The notes below the pieces were generated by a model that saw nothing but the letters and a program-made list of their open reading frames with translations, did not search any database and was not told the origin of the DNA. From Azonexus sp. (GTDB lineage: Bacteria; Pseudomonadota; Gammaproteobacteria; Burkholderiales; Rhodocyclaceae): a DNA stretch of 64,000 bases. The DNA is taken from positions 62,001-126,000 of the forward strand of contig JAGOAU010000005.1 in the NCBI GenBank assembly GCA_017983755.1, in the 5' to 3' direction. Below, piece by piece: positions 8,481 through 17,199 of the stretch; the stretch's first letter is position 1, and each line of letters starts with the position of its first letter. A program made the translations under genes and the position numbers.

Positions 8481-9331
8481 GGGGGCAGGCTCGGCGAGGG
8501 CATCAGGGTGACCGCGACGTCGCGCGGCGCGGCGAAGTAAGGCGCGCTGGTGACGAGAATGGCGGCACCGGCGCGGGCGTAGGTTTCGGCGTTGCTGGCA
8601 TTGATGCCCCCTGCCGCAGCAATTCGCGTGCCCGGAATTCGGCGATGGATGCGGTCGACGGCCTCAGGCGGCAGTTTTTCCAGCTGCACGATGTCGGCGC
8701 CGGCTTCCGCCCAGAGTAGCGCTGCGTCTTCGCCGGCGACTTCGACAACCAGCGCGCGTTCCGGCCACTGCCGGCGCAGCCGGGCGACGGTGGCGGCCGG
8801 CGTTTCATCGGCGAGAAATGTCCGGTGCTCGGGAAAGACGAGCAGGGTTTCCGACAGGCTCAGGCGGTGCGGGCTGGCGCCGGCGCAGATCACCGCCTTC
8901 ATGGCTGCCGCCTTGGTGCCGGGGAAGTTCTTGCGCGTGCATACGACGCTGGCCGCCGGATTGCCGCGGCGGGCGGCGGCGACGATGTCGGCGGTCGCCG
9001 TGGCGATGCCGGAAAGGTATTCCATGAGCGTCTGCGCGGTTTTCCAGACCGCGTGCAGCGCGTTCGCCGGGCCGGCGAGACTCAGGATTTCCGTCCCCGC
9101 CGCGAGCCGGCGACCGCTGGGCACGAAGGCGCCGTCCGCCTGCAGGCCGCGCAGCTCGCCCATCCGCCGCGCTTCTTCGCTGCCGCAGATGACCATCTCG
9201 TAGCGGGCTCGGAAAACCATGCGCCAGGTGCATTCGCCGATGCCGAGCGCGAAGGTGGTGGCGTCGCCGCAGGGGGCGTCCTCGTGCAGCAGGTCTTCCA
9301 GCAGGCGGTCGGGCAGGGTGTAGGGGCTCAT
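8477..9331 (-). CDS. modD: ModD, QPRTase-like protein of molybdenum operons
   Basis: 284 residues. Homologous to quinolinate phosphoribosyltransferase (NadC): EDAPCGDATTFALGI near 17, LMEYLSGIATATADIV near 103, VCTRKNFPGTKAAAMKAVICAG near 130, and AAAGGINASNAETYARAGA near 240. This is the ModD branch, which occurs in mod operons of nitrogen fixers; its reaction is not established. Upstream and downstream genes are tightly packed. It is not the NAD-synthesis gene, judging by the neighbourhood. Confidence 0.88.
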   Translation of the reverse strand: MSPYTLPDRLLEDLLHEDAPCGDATTFALGIGECTWRMVFRARYEMVICGSEEARRMGELRGLQADGAFVPSGRRLAAGTEILSLAGPANALHAVWKTAQTLMEYLSGIATATADIVAAARRGNPAASVVCTRKNFPGTKAAAMKAVICAGASPHRLSLSETLLVFPEHRTFLADETPAATVARLRRQWPERALVVEVAGEDAALLWAEAGADIVQLEKLPPEAVDRIHRRIPGTRIAAAGGINASNAETYARAGAAILVTSAPYFAAPRDVAVTLMPSPSLPP

Positions 9332-9340
9332 GGCGTTGCC

Positions 9341-9730
9341 TCAGCGCGGCGGGCGGTCGGAAAAGCTGTAAAAGCCACGTCCCGCGTCGCCATCGTCGCC
9401 GGTGTGCACAACGCGCCAGGTCAGCCAGCGTTCGTCGCGCAGCCGCCAGGCGTGCACCGTCTCGCCGTAGGTGACGACCTGATAGAAATCCTCGTCATCG
9501 TCGCTGCGGCTCGCGGTCAGTGCGTAGCGGTGGGCATAGAAGCAGAGCTTGCCATCGACATCGTGGCCGAGAATGCGGCTGGCCGGCATCTCGTATTCGC
9601 GGTGTTCGGTGAAGTCGAGCGGCGCGATGACCTGCTCGCGCCAGTCGGTGGGCAGGTGACGGCGCCAGTCGATGGCGGGCGCCTCGTTTACCGGCGGCGA
9701 CAGGGGCCGGGTAGCGGGCCGGGCGATCAT
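9341..9730 (-). CDS. hypothetical protein in the mod operon (129 aa)
   Basis: 129 residues, soluble, rich in Trp, Asp and Arg. I do not recognise it. The middle (ILGHDVDGKLCFYAHRYALT) and end (ERWLTWRVVHTGDDGDAGRG) suggest a beta-rich fold. It begins immediately at the end of modA (stop and start adjacent) and ends 9 bases before modD, so it is clearly co-transcribed with the molybdate transporter. A role in molybdenum handling is only positional inference. Confidence 0.7.
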   Translation of the reverse strand: MIARPATRPLSPPVNEAPAIDWRRHLPTDWREQVIAPLDFTEHREYEMPASRILGHDVDGKLCFYAHRYALTASRSDDDEDFYQVVTYGETVHAWRLRDERWLTWRVVHTGDDGDAGRGFYSFSDRPPR

Positions 9731-10489
<759 letters not shown>

Positions 10490-11308
10490 TCAGGCGTAAA
10501 GGCAAAGAATGACGGCCGAGGCCTTGAACACGGCGCAGGCCTGTTCGCCGACGGCGAGCCCCAGTTTTTCCACGCTGTCGTGGGTGACGACGGCGCAGAC
10601 GCTGCGCCCGCCGGGCAGGGCCAGGGTGATTTCCGAATTGACCGGGCCGTCGTGGATGCGCGTGATCTCGCCCCACAGGTGATTGCGTGCGGTGGTACGG
10701 ATGTTCGCATCGGTCAGCAGCAGCACCGACGACGACTTGACCAGCGCATTGATCTCCATGCCGATGGCCAGCCCCAGCGTTTCCGCCGATTCGCGGGTGA
10801 TGACGGCGACCAGCTCGTTCTCGGCGTCGAGCCGGAGGCGCACCTCGAAATCGACGTGGCCCTCGCGCAGGCCGACGATCTGCCCGGCGAACTGGTTGCG
10901 GGCGCTGGTCTTCATCGACATGCGCCGGAGCAACTGGCGGAACTGCTGGAAATCGCCGGCCAGCCCCTCGTTCATGCTCGCCGCCAGGCGGTCGAGGGCG
11001 GCCTGGTACTCGGCTTCCAGCGCCCGGTAGAGCGCCACCGTCTTGCGCCCGTGCTCGGTCAGCAGCGTGCCGCCGCCGTTCCTGCCGCCGGTCGAGCGCA
11101 CCACCAGCGGCTGGTCGGCCAGGTTGTTCATGGCGTCGATGGCGTCCCACGCCGCCTTGTACGACAGCGGCACGGCCTTGGCCGCCTGCGAGATCGAGCC
11201 GTGCTTGTCGATCGCCTCCAATAGGCGGATGCGGGTATCGCCGAGAAAACTGCCGAACTCGGTATCGACTTCCAGCCGGCTGCGCAGCCGATGTGCGATT
11301 TGTTCCAT
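10490..11308 (-). CDS. modE: ModE, molybdate-responsive transcription regulator
   Basis: 272 residues. N-terminal winged helix (about 20-90: RIRLLEAIDKHGSISQAAKA, SYKAAWDAIDAMNN) and two C-terminal Mop domains (about 133-200 and 205-270: SARNQFAGQIVGL and TARNHLWGEITRI). ModE with bound molybdate represses mod transporters. It heads the mod operon, 12 bases before modA. A ModE box lies 17 bases upstream of its ATG, indicating autoregulation. Confidence 0.96.
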   Translation of the reverse strand: MEQIAHRLRSRLEVDTEFGSFLGDTRIRLLEAIDKHGSISQAAKAVPLSYKAAWDAIDAMNNLADQPLVVRSTGGRNGGGTLLTEHGRKTVALYRALEAEYQAALDRLAASMNEGLAGDFQQFRQLLRRMSMKTSARNQFAGQIVGLREGHVDFEVRLRLDAENELVAVITRESAETLGLAIGMEINALVKSSSVLLLTDANIRTTARNHLWGEITRIHDGPVNSEITLALPGGRSVCAVVTHDSVEKLGLAVGEQACAVFKASAVILCLYA

Positions 11309-11324
11309 TTTGTCGCCTTTGCTA

Positions 11325-11348
11325 CGTTGTGTTGTTACATATATAACG
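11325..11348. promoter_or_regulatory. ModE box at the modE/mod operon promoter
   Basis: Outer bases CGTT...AACG enclose TACATATATAACG. The right half TATATAACG matches the classic ModE half-site; the left half (CGTTGTGT) is weaker. Confidence 0.65.
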
Positions 11349-11361
11349 ATAGCGCAATTGC

Positions 11362-11396
11362 TGCGGTCGACGTCGAAAAATCGCGGTTTTTCACGG
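11362..11396 (+). repeat. dispersed TGCGGTC(G/A)AC repeat, intergenic copy
   Basis: TGCGGTCGACGTCGAAAAAT followed by CGCGGTTTTTCACGG, in the modE/molbindin intergenic region. The A5/T5 arms can pair into a small hairpin. Confidence 0.55.
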
Positions 11397-11456
11397 CGCG
11401 CTATGGTTGAATTGGCGCAACGCTGTCCGCTATATTGTCGACCTGCCTACAGTATT

Positions 11457-11482
11457 TCGCTATGCTGTGACATATATAGCGA
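11457..11482. promoter_or_regulatory. ModE box upstream of the molbindin gene
   Basis: Palindrome with arms TCGCTAT and ATAGCGA (11457-11463 and 11476-11482) and a CATATATAG right half. An extra half-site CGCTATAT lies at 11428-11435. Confidence 0.8.
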
Positions 11483-11520
11483 GAACCGGGCCAGCCCAAC
11501 GACAGCTCAAGGAGAACGAC

Positions 11521-11949
11521 ATGAAGATCAGCGCCCGCAACGCATTCGAGGGAACCATCACCACCTTGGTCGACGGCAAGGTCAACGCCGAAGTCGAAGT
11601 CACGACGCCGGGCGGCGACCGCATCGTCGCCATCGTCACCGAAGGCAGCGTTGCCGCGCTCGGCCTCGCCGTCGGCAAGCCGGCCGTCGCCTACGTCAAG
11701 GCGCCGTGGGTCATGGTGCTGGCGGGCGACGGCGGCGTGAAGTTCAGCGCCCGCAACCAACTGGCCGGGGTCGTCGACAGCGTCCAGAAAGGCGCGGTCA
11801 ACAGCGACGTCGCCATCCGGCTGGCCGGCGGCGCGCTGGTCCATGCCGTGATCACCAACGAAGCGGTGCTGGAACTCGGCCTCAAGCCGGGCGTGCCGGC
11901 CAGTGCGCTGATCAAGGCCAGTCACGTCGTCCTCGGCGTGCCGGCCTGA
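11521..11949 (+). CDS. mop: molbindin (di-Mop protein), molybdate storage/homeostasis
   Basis: 142 residues made of two tandem Mop domains: MKISARNAFEGTITTLVDGK and FSARNQLAGVVDSVQKGAV near residue 75. Such molbindins bind molybdate in oligomers and buffer it in the cytoplasm. The ATG at 11521 follows AAGGAG at 8 bases; codons upstream in the same frame run through the ModE box and are not coding. Divergent from modE, so both are probably controlled by ModE. Confidence 0.92.
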   Translation: MKISARNAFEGTITTLVDGKVNAEVEVTTPGGDRIVAIVTEGSVAALGLAVGKPAVAYVKAPWVMVLAGDGGVKFSARNQLAGVVDSVQKGAVNSDVAIRLAGGALVHAVITNEAVLELGLKPGVPASALIKASHVVLGVPA

Positions 11950-11967
11950 GTGCCGCGGGCGGCGCCG

Positions 11968-12501
11968 TCAGCCGCCGTGCAGCGCCCGGAACCAGCCGTC
12001 GAGCGCGGCGCGCTCGGGCAGAAGCTCGGCGGCCAGCCCGCCGGTGAAATGCCGCCACGCCGCCAGATGCTTTTCCGGGACGACGGTGAGGACGGGAATG
12101 TCGCCGCTCATCACTTCCAGCATTTCGGCGGCCAGCCCGTCGCCGGCGGCTTCCATCGCTGCGAAGCGATTGAATATGGCGAGGTCGGCGCCCTCGTCGG
12201 CGATCCGCCGCATGACGACGCTGGCCTCGGCCAGCGCCCCGGGGTCGAGCCGGCAGGCGGTGGACTGGCTGCCCAGCCGCTGGCTGATGCCGTAGCGCGT
12301 GCCGGCGGCGAGATCGACCAGGGTCACCTCGCAGTTCGGGCCGTCGGCCATGAATTCCTGCAGCAGCCCGCACACGCGCCAGCCCTGCCCGATCAGGTCG
12401 CGCGCGAAGACGGAGATCAGGGCGTCGATGTCGGCCGCGCCGTTCGGGACGACGGCGGCGATGCGGGGGGCGGGGGAGGGCAAGGTGCGTTTTCCGGGCA
12501 A
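11968..12501 (-). CDS. DUF2478 family protein of mod clusters
   Basis: 177 residues. The start PRIAAVVPNGAADIDALIS and the middle GADLAIFNRFAAMEAAGDGL match the DUF2478 family, which recurs beside molybdate and nitrogenase genes and resembles small P-loop nucleotide-binding proteins, although a clean Walker A is not visible. Convergent with the molbindin gene, with an 18-base gap. Role unknown; a molybdenum link is inferred from recurring position. Confidence 0.7.
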   Translation of the reverse strand: MPGKRTLPSPAPRIAAVVPNGAADIDALISVFARDLIGQGWRVCGLLQEFMADGPNCEVTLVDLAAGTRYGISQRLGSQSTACRLDPGALAEASVVMRRIADEGADLAIFNRFAAMEAAGDGLAAEMLEVMSGDIPVLTVVPEKHLAAWRHFTGGLAAELLPERAALDGWFRALHGG

Positions 12502-12557
12502 GTTGGCGTCTGTATCCAGCGCAACAACCTATTGTGCCGTATCGAGGTGGCTAATCA

Positions 12558-12836
12558 TCAGGCAACGGCAACCGCCACCTTGCGGCCGGCGCGGGTGGCC
12601 AGCGTGACCAGCATGTCGAGGCTGAATTTTTCCCACTTGCCGCGCACCAGGTCGGAAACGCGGGATTGTCCGATGCCCAGCTGGCTGGCCGCTTCCGTTT
12701 GCGTCCAGCCGCGTTCGGCGATGGTTTCGCGCAGGCGTGCCATCAACTCGGCGCGCATGGCCAGCAGCGCCGATTCCTCGGGCGAAAAACCCAGGTCGGC
12801 AAACACGTTGCCGGAAGATTCGCTGATCGTTTCCAT
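12558..12836 (-). CDS. HigA-like antitoxin, XRE-family
   Basis: 92 residues. A helix-turn-helix is plain at about 43-70: TQTEAASQLGIGQSRVSDLV. The N-terminal METISESSGNVFADLGFS is typical of HTH_37/HigA-type antitoxins. It follows the toxin gene by 3 bases, the toxin-first order of higBA. It should neutralise the toxin and repress the promoter through the palindrome at 13184-13201. Confidence 0.88.
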   Translation of the reverse strand: METISESSGNVFADLGFSPEESALLAMRAELMARLRETIAERGWTQTEAASQLGIGQSRVSDLVRGKWEKFSLDMLVTLATRAGRKVAVAVA

Positions 12837-12839
12837 CGT

Positions 12840-13154
12840 TCAACCTCCAATCTGCCGATAGCGGCGGGCCGCCAGCTCGATGTCCTCGACGCGGGTCTTC
12901 TGCGTCTTTTTCCGGAAGGTATGCAACACGTAGATGCCATCCTCGAACTTGGCGACATAGATCACCCGCCATTCACCCTGCACATGCAGGCGAATCTCGT
13001 AGGCCCCCGGCCCGACGTTGAGCATCGGCTTGAAATCCGAAGGCATCAGGCCGCACTGCACGGCATGAAGCTCGAAACCCGCTGCCCGCCTTGCCTCGGC
13101 CGGAAAATCCTTCATGTCGTCGAGGCTGGAGCCAACGAAGCGCAACGGTTTCAT
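12840..13154 (-). CDS. HigB/Gp49-like toxin (RelE superfamily)
   Basis: 104 residues starting MKPLRFVGSSLDDMKDFP. The Gp49-like family pattern is visible: FPAEARRAAGFELHAVQCG, then GAYEIRLHVQGEWRVIYVAKF and YVLHTFRKKTQKT. Such toxins are ribosome-dependent mRNA interferases. The ATG at 13154 is preferred over a TTG five codons upstream. First gene of the toxin-antitoxin operon. Confidence 0.88.
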   Translation of the reverse strand: MKPLRFVGSSLDDMKDFPAEARRAAGFELHAVQCGLMPSDFKPMLNVGPGAYEIRLHVQGEWRVIYVAKFEDGIYVLHTFRKKTQKTRVEDIELAARRYRQIGG

Positions 13155-13183
13155 GTCTTGATTATCCAACTACTTCGATAAAT

Positions 13184-13201
13184 TATCAAAGTATTTTGAT
13201 A
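13184..13201. promoter_or_regulatory. operator palindrome of the HigBA-like operon
   Basis: TATCAAA-GTAT-TTTGATA, perfect 7-bp arms, 30 bases upstream of the toxin start. An AT-rich patch in GC-rich surroundings; a likely HigA binding site overlapping the promoter. Confidence 0.7.
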
Positions 13202-13207
13202 GTTCGC

Positions 13208-16042
13208 CTATCCTGCCGCCCGCTCCAGATTCAATGCCAGCAGGCGGCGGAGGATTTCTTCGTCGGGCATTTCGGGGGTGTAGTCGGGCCAGCCGTAGGC
13301 GGCGGCGACGGCTTGGTCGAGCGCCTTGTGGGCGAGGGCTAGCCAGGCCGGGCGGGCGTTGTAGAGGTTGGTCAGGGTGCGCTTCTTGAGGTCGGCTTCG
13401 TGGCCGGGTTTGGCGACCGGGCGTTGGGGGAAGCCGGCTTTTTCCTCTTCCGGGGTGATGACCCAGTCGACCCACTCCGGCGGGTTGAGCCAGGCCGCGC
13501 GCAGCTCGTCGAGGCGGCGGGCGGCGCTGGCGATGGCTTCGGCGAGCGGGCCGGACGGCGCGCCGGCGGCGGTGTCGCGCGGCGTCAGGCCGGCGGGGAA
13601 GGGGAAGGTTTCGAAGGTGGTGGTCGGGGTGTAGCGCGGGCGGTCTTCGAGCGACGTGCCGAGGCGCAGCGACCAGAGTTCGTGGAAGCGGGAATGCAGG
13701 ATGCCGAAGGTGGTGTCGTCGGAACGGGCGATGACCGTAAGGTTCTTGTCGGCAACCGTAGGCGGTTGCATGAAAGCAAATACCCGGTGCTTGGCAACCT
13801 CGGGCGTCACGATGAAGCGAGGCAGCTTGGCGATGGCCCGACGCATCAATGGCCGCGACCACTGGAAAAGCCACCACATTTCGTTGGTGCGTGCTTCGCG
13901 CTTGCCAACCCGTGTCGGCTGCACATGCTCCCTGGCGTAGGCAAAAGGTAGTTCGTAAAGGCTGGCTTCTGCTTCCGGCATGTCGGTGCCGAAATCGACG
14001 ATCCACATGTCGCGCTGGCGGCGGGTTATGTCGAGGCCGTTGAACCACGGTTTGACGATTTCGCTGTTCGGGCGACCGTTCGGGTTGGGTTGTCCGAGCC
14101 AGCTTCGGCCCAGTTCGCCGGGAAGATCGAAGGGGCCGGTTTTCTGGATGCCGAGGTAGGCGGTGCTGGCATTTTCCGGTAGCGGCTTGGCCTTGGTCAG
14201 GTCAACGCCGACGGCAGCAGTCAAATCCGCGTGAATCGTTGCTATTTCAGTGCCATCCAGCCGGCTGCTGCGGTCGACCCCGAAAAAAGGGCCAAAACCA
14301 ACCAGCGACACGCGTAGGGCGGCGCCTTCATTGACCCATTCCTCGTCGCTCCAGGCCTCGAAAATGCGCGTCGTTTCGACGATACGTTCCAGCACCTTGC
14401 GGTTGGCGCCGCCGCGGATGGAATTCGTTGAAACGAGACCGGCGGCTTGCAGTTTTCCGGCTGCAATCTGGGCGCGGGCCTTTTCGAACCAGTAGGTGAC
14501 GAGGTCGGCGCCGCCGGGGACGCGGCCGTCGTAGGTTTTGCGCAGGGTTTCGACGTATTCGGCGCCGAGTTCGCTGCGCATGACCTTGTCGCCGAGGAAG
14601 GGCGGGTTGCCGACGATGACGTCGGCGGTCGGCCAGTCGGCTTCGCTGCCATCGGCGTTGAGCAGGGCGTCGCGGTGTTCGATGCCGTCGAGCGGCTTGA
14701 GGATGGGGTTGATGGCGTGCGGATAGCCGTTGCGGCGGCACCACTGGATGTCGCCGATCCAGACGGTGACGCGGGCGAGTTCGGCGGCGAATTCGTTGAT
14801 TTCGAGGCCGAGGATGTTGTGCGGGCCGGTCTGCATGGAGAGTTCGGCGCCGAGGCCGTGTTCCTGGGCGACGATGTGGGCCTGTTTTTCGATGTCACGC
14901 AGGGCCTTGAGGGCGAGGTAGAGAAAGTTGCCGCTGCCGCAGGCGGGGTCGAGCACGCGGTAGTGGTTGAGGCGCAGCAGGAAGCTTTGGTAGGCGGCGC
15001 GGGCGGCTTTGCCTTCCCGGCTTTTCGGGCCCTTGCCGTGGCCGGCGGCGAGGGTGGGTTGCAGGGCGGCCCATTCGGCGGCGAGGGGTTCGCTGACCAG
15101 CGGCCGGATGAGTTTTTCGATGGTGCCGGTGTCGGTGTAGTGGGCGCCGAGCGGGGCGCGGGCAGTCGGATCGAGGCCGCGTTCGAAGAGGGTGCCGAAA
15201 ATGGTGGGGTCGATGGCGCGCCAGTCCATGTCGGCGGCGGCGCGGTGCAGGGCTGCGAGGTCGGCTGCGGTCAACGGGGGAATCTGGACAGTTTTGAAGA
15301 GGCCGCCGTTGAACCAGGCGATGTCGTGGTCGCCGTAGTCGCCGCCTTTTTTCTGCATGGCGGTGAACAGTTTTTCGATGCGGCGGGCGGCCTTGTCGGT
15401 GTCGCTGCCGGCGTTCCTGAGCAGGTCGGTGAAGATGCCGGGCGGCAGCAATTGCTCGTCTTCGGCGAACATGCAGAACAGGCACTGGACGAGGAAATGG
15501 GCGACTTCCTGACCTTCCTGTCCGCGGTCCCGCATGGCTTTGGCAAGGCTGGCGAACTGGCCGGCGGCTTGGGCGGTGATTGCCGCGGTGGATTTTTCCG
15601 GGCGCAGTTTTTCGGGGTCGGTGAAGACCCAGTTGAGCAACTGGCGCTTTTCCGGCTCGGCGAGTTGCTCGATGCGGATTTCGCGCGCTTCGTCCGGGTA
15701 GCCGGTGAAGGCGGTGTGGATGACGATGCGTTCGCGGTCGCAGACGACGAGCAGCGGCGGGTTGTCGAGCTGCAGGGCGTAGTCGGTGAGCTGCTTGAGG
15801 GCGGCGGCGAGATCGCGGCCGGGCTTCTTGTTCTCCCAGCCGAAGTGGCCGCGCTTCCAGACATCGGCCCAGCCGTCGCCGCCACCGGCCTTTTTGGCGC
15901 CGCGCTCGAAACAGTAGTTTTCCGGGTCGCGCGGCTTGGCGACGCCGAGCAGGTCGCAGAGGTCGTCGAAATGCGCCTGCGCCCCGGCGCGTTCGGTCAG
16001 CGGGTTGTTCTTCCAGGTGGCGATGAATTGTTCCGGTGTCAT
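13208..16042 (-). CDS. MmeI-like Type IIL/IIG restriction-methylation fusion enzyme
   Basis: 944 residues. N-terminal PD-(D/E)xK nuclease with D60-x9-E70-x-K72 (ADVWKRGHFGWENKK), the same spacing as in MmeI, so the nuclease looks intact. Helical spacer about 150-330. N6-adenine methyltransferase with motif I LDPACGSGNF at 364-373 and motif IV NPPF at 479-482. A target-recognition region about 620-830 follows (SRPLMRRAIAKLPRFIVTPE), then a C-terminal helical part. One polypeptide would both methylate and cut, recognising its own site. Two copies of the dispersed repeat lie inside it (14269, 15266). It could also act as a methylase-only module. Confidence 0.9.
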   Translation of the reverse strand: MTPEQFIATWKNNPLTERAGAQAHFDDLCDLLGVAKPRDPENYCFERGAKKAGGGDGWADVWKRGHFGWENKKPGRDLAAALKQLTDYALQLDNPPLLVVCDRERIVIHTAFTGYPDEAREIRIEQLAEPEKRQLLNWVFTDPEKLRPEKSTAAITAQAAGQFASLAKAMRDRGQEGQEVAHFLVQCLFCMFAEDEQLLPPGIFTDLLRNAGSDTDKAARRIEKLFTAMQKKGGDYGDHDIAWFNGGLFKTVQIPPLTAADLAALHRAAADMDWRAIDPTIFGTLFERGLDPTARAPLGAHYTDTGTIEKLIRPLVSEPLAAEWAALQPTLAAGHGKGPKSREGKAARAAYQSFLLRLNHYRVLDPACGSGNFLYLALKALRDIEKQAHIVAQEHGLGAELSMQTGPHNILGLEINEFAAELARVTVWIGDIQWCRRNGYPHAINPILKPLDGIEHRDALLNADGSEADWPTADVIVGNPPFLGDKVMRSELGAEYVETLRKTYDGRVPGGADLVTYWFEKARAQIAAGKLQAAGLVSTNSIRGGANRKVLERIVETTRIFEAWSDEEWVNEGAALRVSLVGFGPFFGVDRSSRLDGTEIATIHADLTAAVGVDLTKAKPLPENASTAYLGIQKTGPFDLPGELGRSWLGQPNPNGRPNSEIVKPWFNGLDITRRQRDMWIVDFGTDMPEAEASLYELPFAYAREHVQPTRVGKREARTNEMWWLFQWSRPLMRRAIAKLPRFIVTPEVAKHRVFAFMQPPTVADKNLTVIARSDDTTFGILHSRFHELWSLRLGTSLEDRPRYTPTTTFETFPFPAGLTPRDTAAGAPSGPLAEAIASAARRLDELRAAWLNPPEWVDWVITPEEEKAGFPQRPVAKPGHEADLKKRTLTNLYNARPAWLALAHKALDQAVAAAYGWPDYTPEMPDEEILRRLLALNLERAAG
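14269..14299 (+). repeat. dispersed TGCGGTC(G/A)AC repeat, copy inside the MmeI-like gene
   Basis: TGCGGTCGACCCCGAAAAAA followed by GGGCCAAAACC; antisense to the gene. Confidence 0.5.
15266..15296 (+). repeat. dispersed TGCGGTC(G/A)AC repeat, second copy inside the MmeI-like gene
   Basis: TGCGGTCAACGGGGGAATCT followed by GGACAGTTTTG; a weaker match. Confidence 0.35.
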
Positions 16043-16107
16043 GGCGGCGCGCAGCGGTGGGCAAAGGCGCAGTGTAGCGATGCCATCGGAATCGGGAAAC
16101 CGCCGGT

Positions 16108-16138
16108 TGCGGTCGACCGGGAAAAAGGGGGGATTTTG
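16108..16138 (+). repeat. dispersed TGCGGTC(G/A)AC repeat, intergenic copy
   Basis: TGCGGTCGACCGGGAAAAAG followed by GGGGGATTTTG, just upstream of the MmeI-like gene. Confidence 0.55.
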
Positions 16139-16175
16139 AGGACCGGTGGATGGGGAGATCGGCGGCGTCCGGGGT

Positions 16176-16208
16176 TATCAGCCGTGATATGATGGGTCAT
16201 GGCTGATA
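16176..16208. promoter_or_regulatory. inverted repeat over the TumE-like start codon
   Basis: TATCAGCC (16176-16183) and GGCTGATA (16201-16208), perfect 8-bp arms, centre 17 bases. The right arm covers the first codons of the toxin-like gene. Candidate autoregulatory operator. Confidence 0.45.
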
Positions 16209-16498
16209 TCAAGATTGTCGATGAATCGCACAAGATTTCGGACCGGCGCGGCAACGGAAAACTGCGGCGGGAAATCTGGATTGATGAGGGCTCCGGGAAA
16301 GTCACGCGATACAACCTGGCCTACATCAACCACGATCTCCACGCTGGCGACAACGGCCGCGTCGTCGGCTACGACAATGCCCATGACGGCCACCATCGCC
16401 ACTATTTCGGCGTTGTTGAACCTATCGAGTTCGTCAGCTTCGAAGACATTGAAGAACGCTTCGAGCACGACTGGCTTGCCCTGAAGGACCGCAAATGA
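16199..16498 (+). CDS. TumE-family (DUF6516) toxin-like protein
   Basis: 99 residues: MADIKIVDESHKISDRRGNG, a core KLRREIWIDEGSGKVTRYNL, a His-rich turn DNAHDGHHRHYFG near 64-76, and an acidic end FEDIEERFEHDW. This matches DUF6516 proteins annotated as TumE toxins, whose cellular target is not firmly known. The downstream HTH gene overlaps by four bases (ATGA), the usual toxin-antitoxin arrangement. Assignment is from pattern memory and gene pairing. Confidence 0.7.
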   Translation: MADIKIVDESHKISDRRGNGKLRREIWIDEGSGKVTRYNLAYINHDLHAGDNGRVVGYDNAHDGHHRHYFGVVEPIEFVSFEDIEERFEHDWLALKDRK

Positions 16499-16869
16499 CC
16501 AAGCTCACGATCAAGACCGCAACGGAAGACGATTTTTTCAGGCGTGGCCGCCAGCTGGCCAGGGTCGCGGATCGCGGCGAAGCATTGCCGGACGAGCGCA
16601 TCATCAGCTTCGAAGACCCGGCCGATGTGATGAAACTCATCACTTCGGCGCGTTTGGCGCTGTTGCGCGCCGTGAAGGAGATGCCGGGTTCGATCACCGA
16701 GATTTCGGCGCGGCTGCATCGGGACCGCAGCGCGGTGAAGCGGGATATCGACGAACTGGAACGCGCCGGGCTGGTGACCATTGCCGACAAGGTGCTGCCG
16801 GGCCATGGGCGCATGAAGGAGGTCCGGGTCACCGCCATGCGTTTCAGCCTCCAGGCCGAGGTTGCCTGA
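16495..16869 (+). CDS. winged-helix DNA-binding protein, likely antitoxin of the TumE-like pair
   Basis: 124 residues. The C-terminal two thirds is an HVO_A0114/MarR-like winged helix: LITSARLALLRAVKEMPGS, ITEISARLHRDRSAVKRDI, DELERAGLVTIAD. The N-terminus (TIKTATEDDFFRRGRQLARV) probably contacts the toxin. Overlaps the toxin gene by four bases. It likely represses the pair through the inverted repeat at 16176-16208. Confidence 0.7.
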   Translation: MTKLTIKTATEDDFFRRGRQLARVADRGEALPDERIISFEDPADVMKLITSARLALLRAVKEMPGSITEISARLHRDRSAVKRDIDELERAGLVTIADKVLPGHGRMKEVRVTAMRFSLQAEVA

Positions 16870-16893
16870 TCGGTACTGGCCGGGCTGTCCTGC

Positions 16894-17199
16894 TCAGGCG
16901 TCGAAATGCATGGCCAGGCTGGCCAGGACCTGCGGCAGCGGCAGGTTCTCCTCGGATTCGAGGATGCCGGGGACCGGGTGCGGGTATTCGTAGAAGATGC
17001 CGTAGGTGCCGGTGCGCTGGCCGTGCAGGTAGACGTGGGCGCGCAGCTTGTCGAGCTCGGTGTGGCGCAGGGTGACGATGTGCGGGTCGCCGCCTTCGTC
17101 GGAAACGATGTCGCAGGCCTGGGCGATGCGTTCGTCGAGCGACACCAGCATGCGGCGGATTTCGCGGGATTTGGGGGCGGCCCAGGGGTTGGCGTTCAT
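16894..17199 (-). CDS. conserved-looking hypothetical protein after nifF (101 aa)
   Basis: 101 residues, soluble. Visible segments are PKSREIRRMLVSLDERIAQA, DPHIVTLRHTELDKLRAHVY and GTYGIFYEYPHPVPGILE. I do not recognise a family. Its ATG overlaps the nifF stop by four bases, so it is the last gene of the NifA-controlled ferredoxin-nifZ-nifF operon, and a nitrogen-fixation role is inferred from that alone. Confidence 0.7.
   Translation of the reverse strand: MNANPWAAPKSREIRRMLVSLDERIAQACDIVSDEGGDPHIVTLRHTELDKLRAHVYLHGQRTGTYGIFYEYPHPVPGILESEENLPLPQVLASLAMHFDA

Noticed and set aside
14447..16192. 581-codon plus-strand frame opposite the MmeI-like gene
   Set aside because: Gly/Glu/Val-rich antisense shadow; the minus-strand protein has clear nuclease and methylase motifs.
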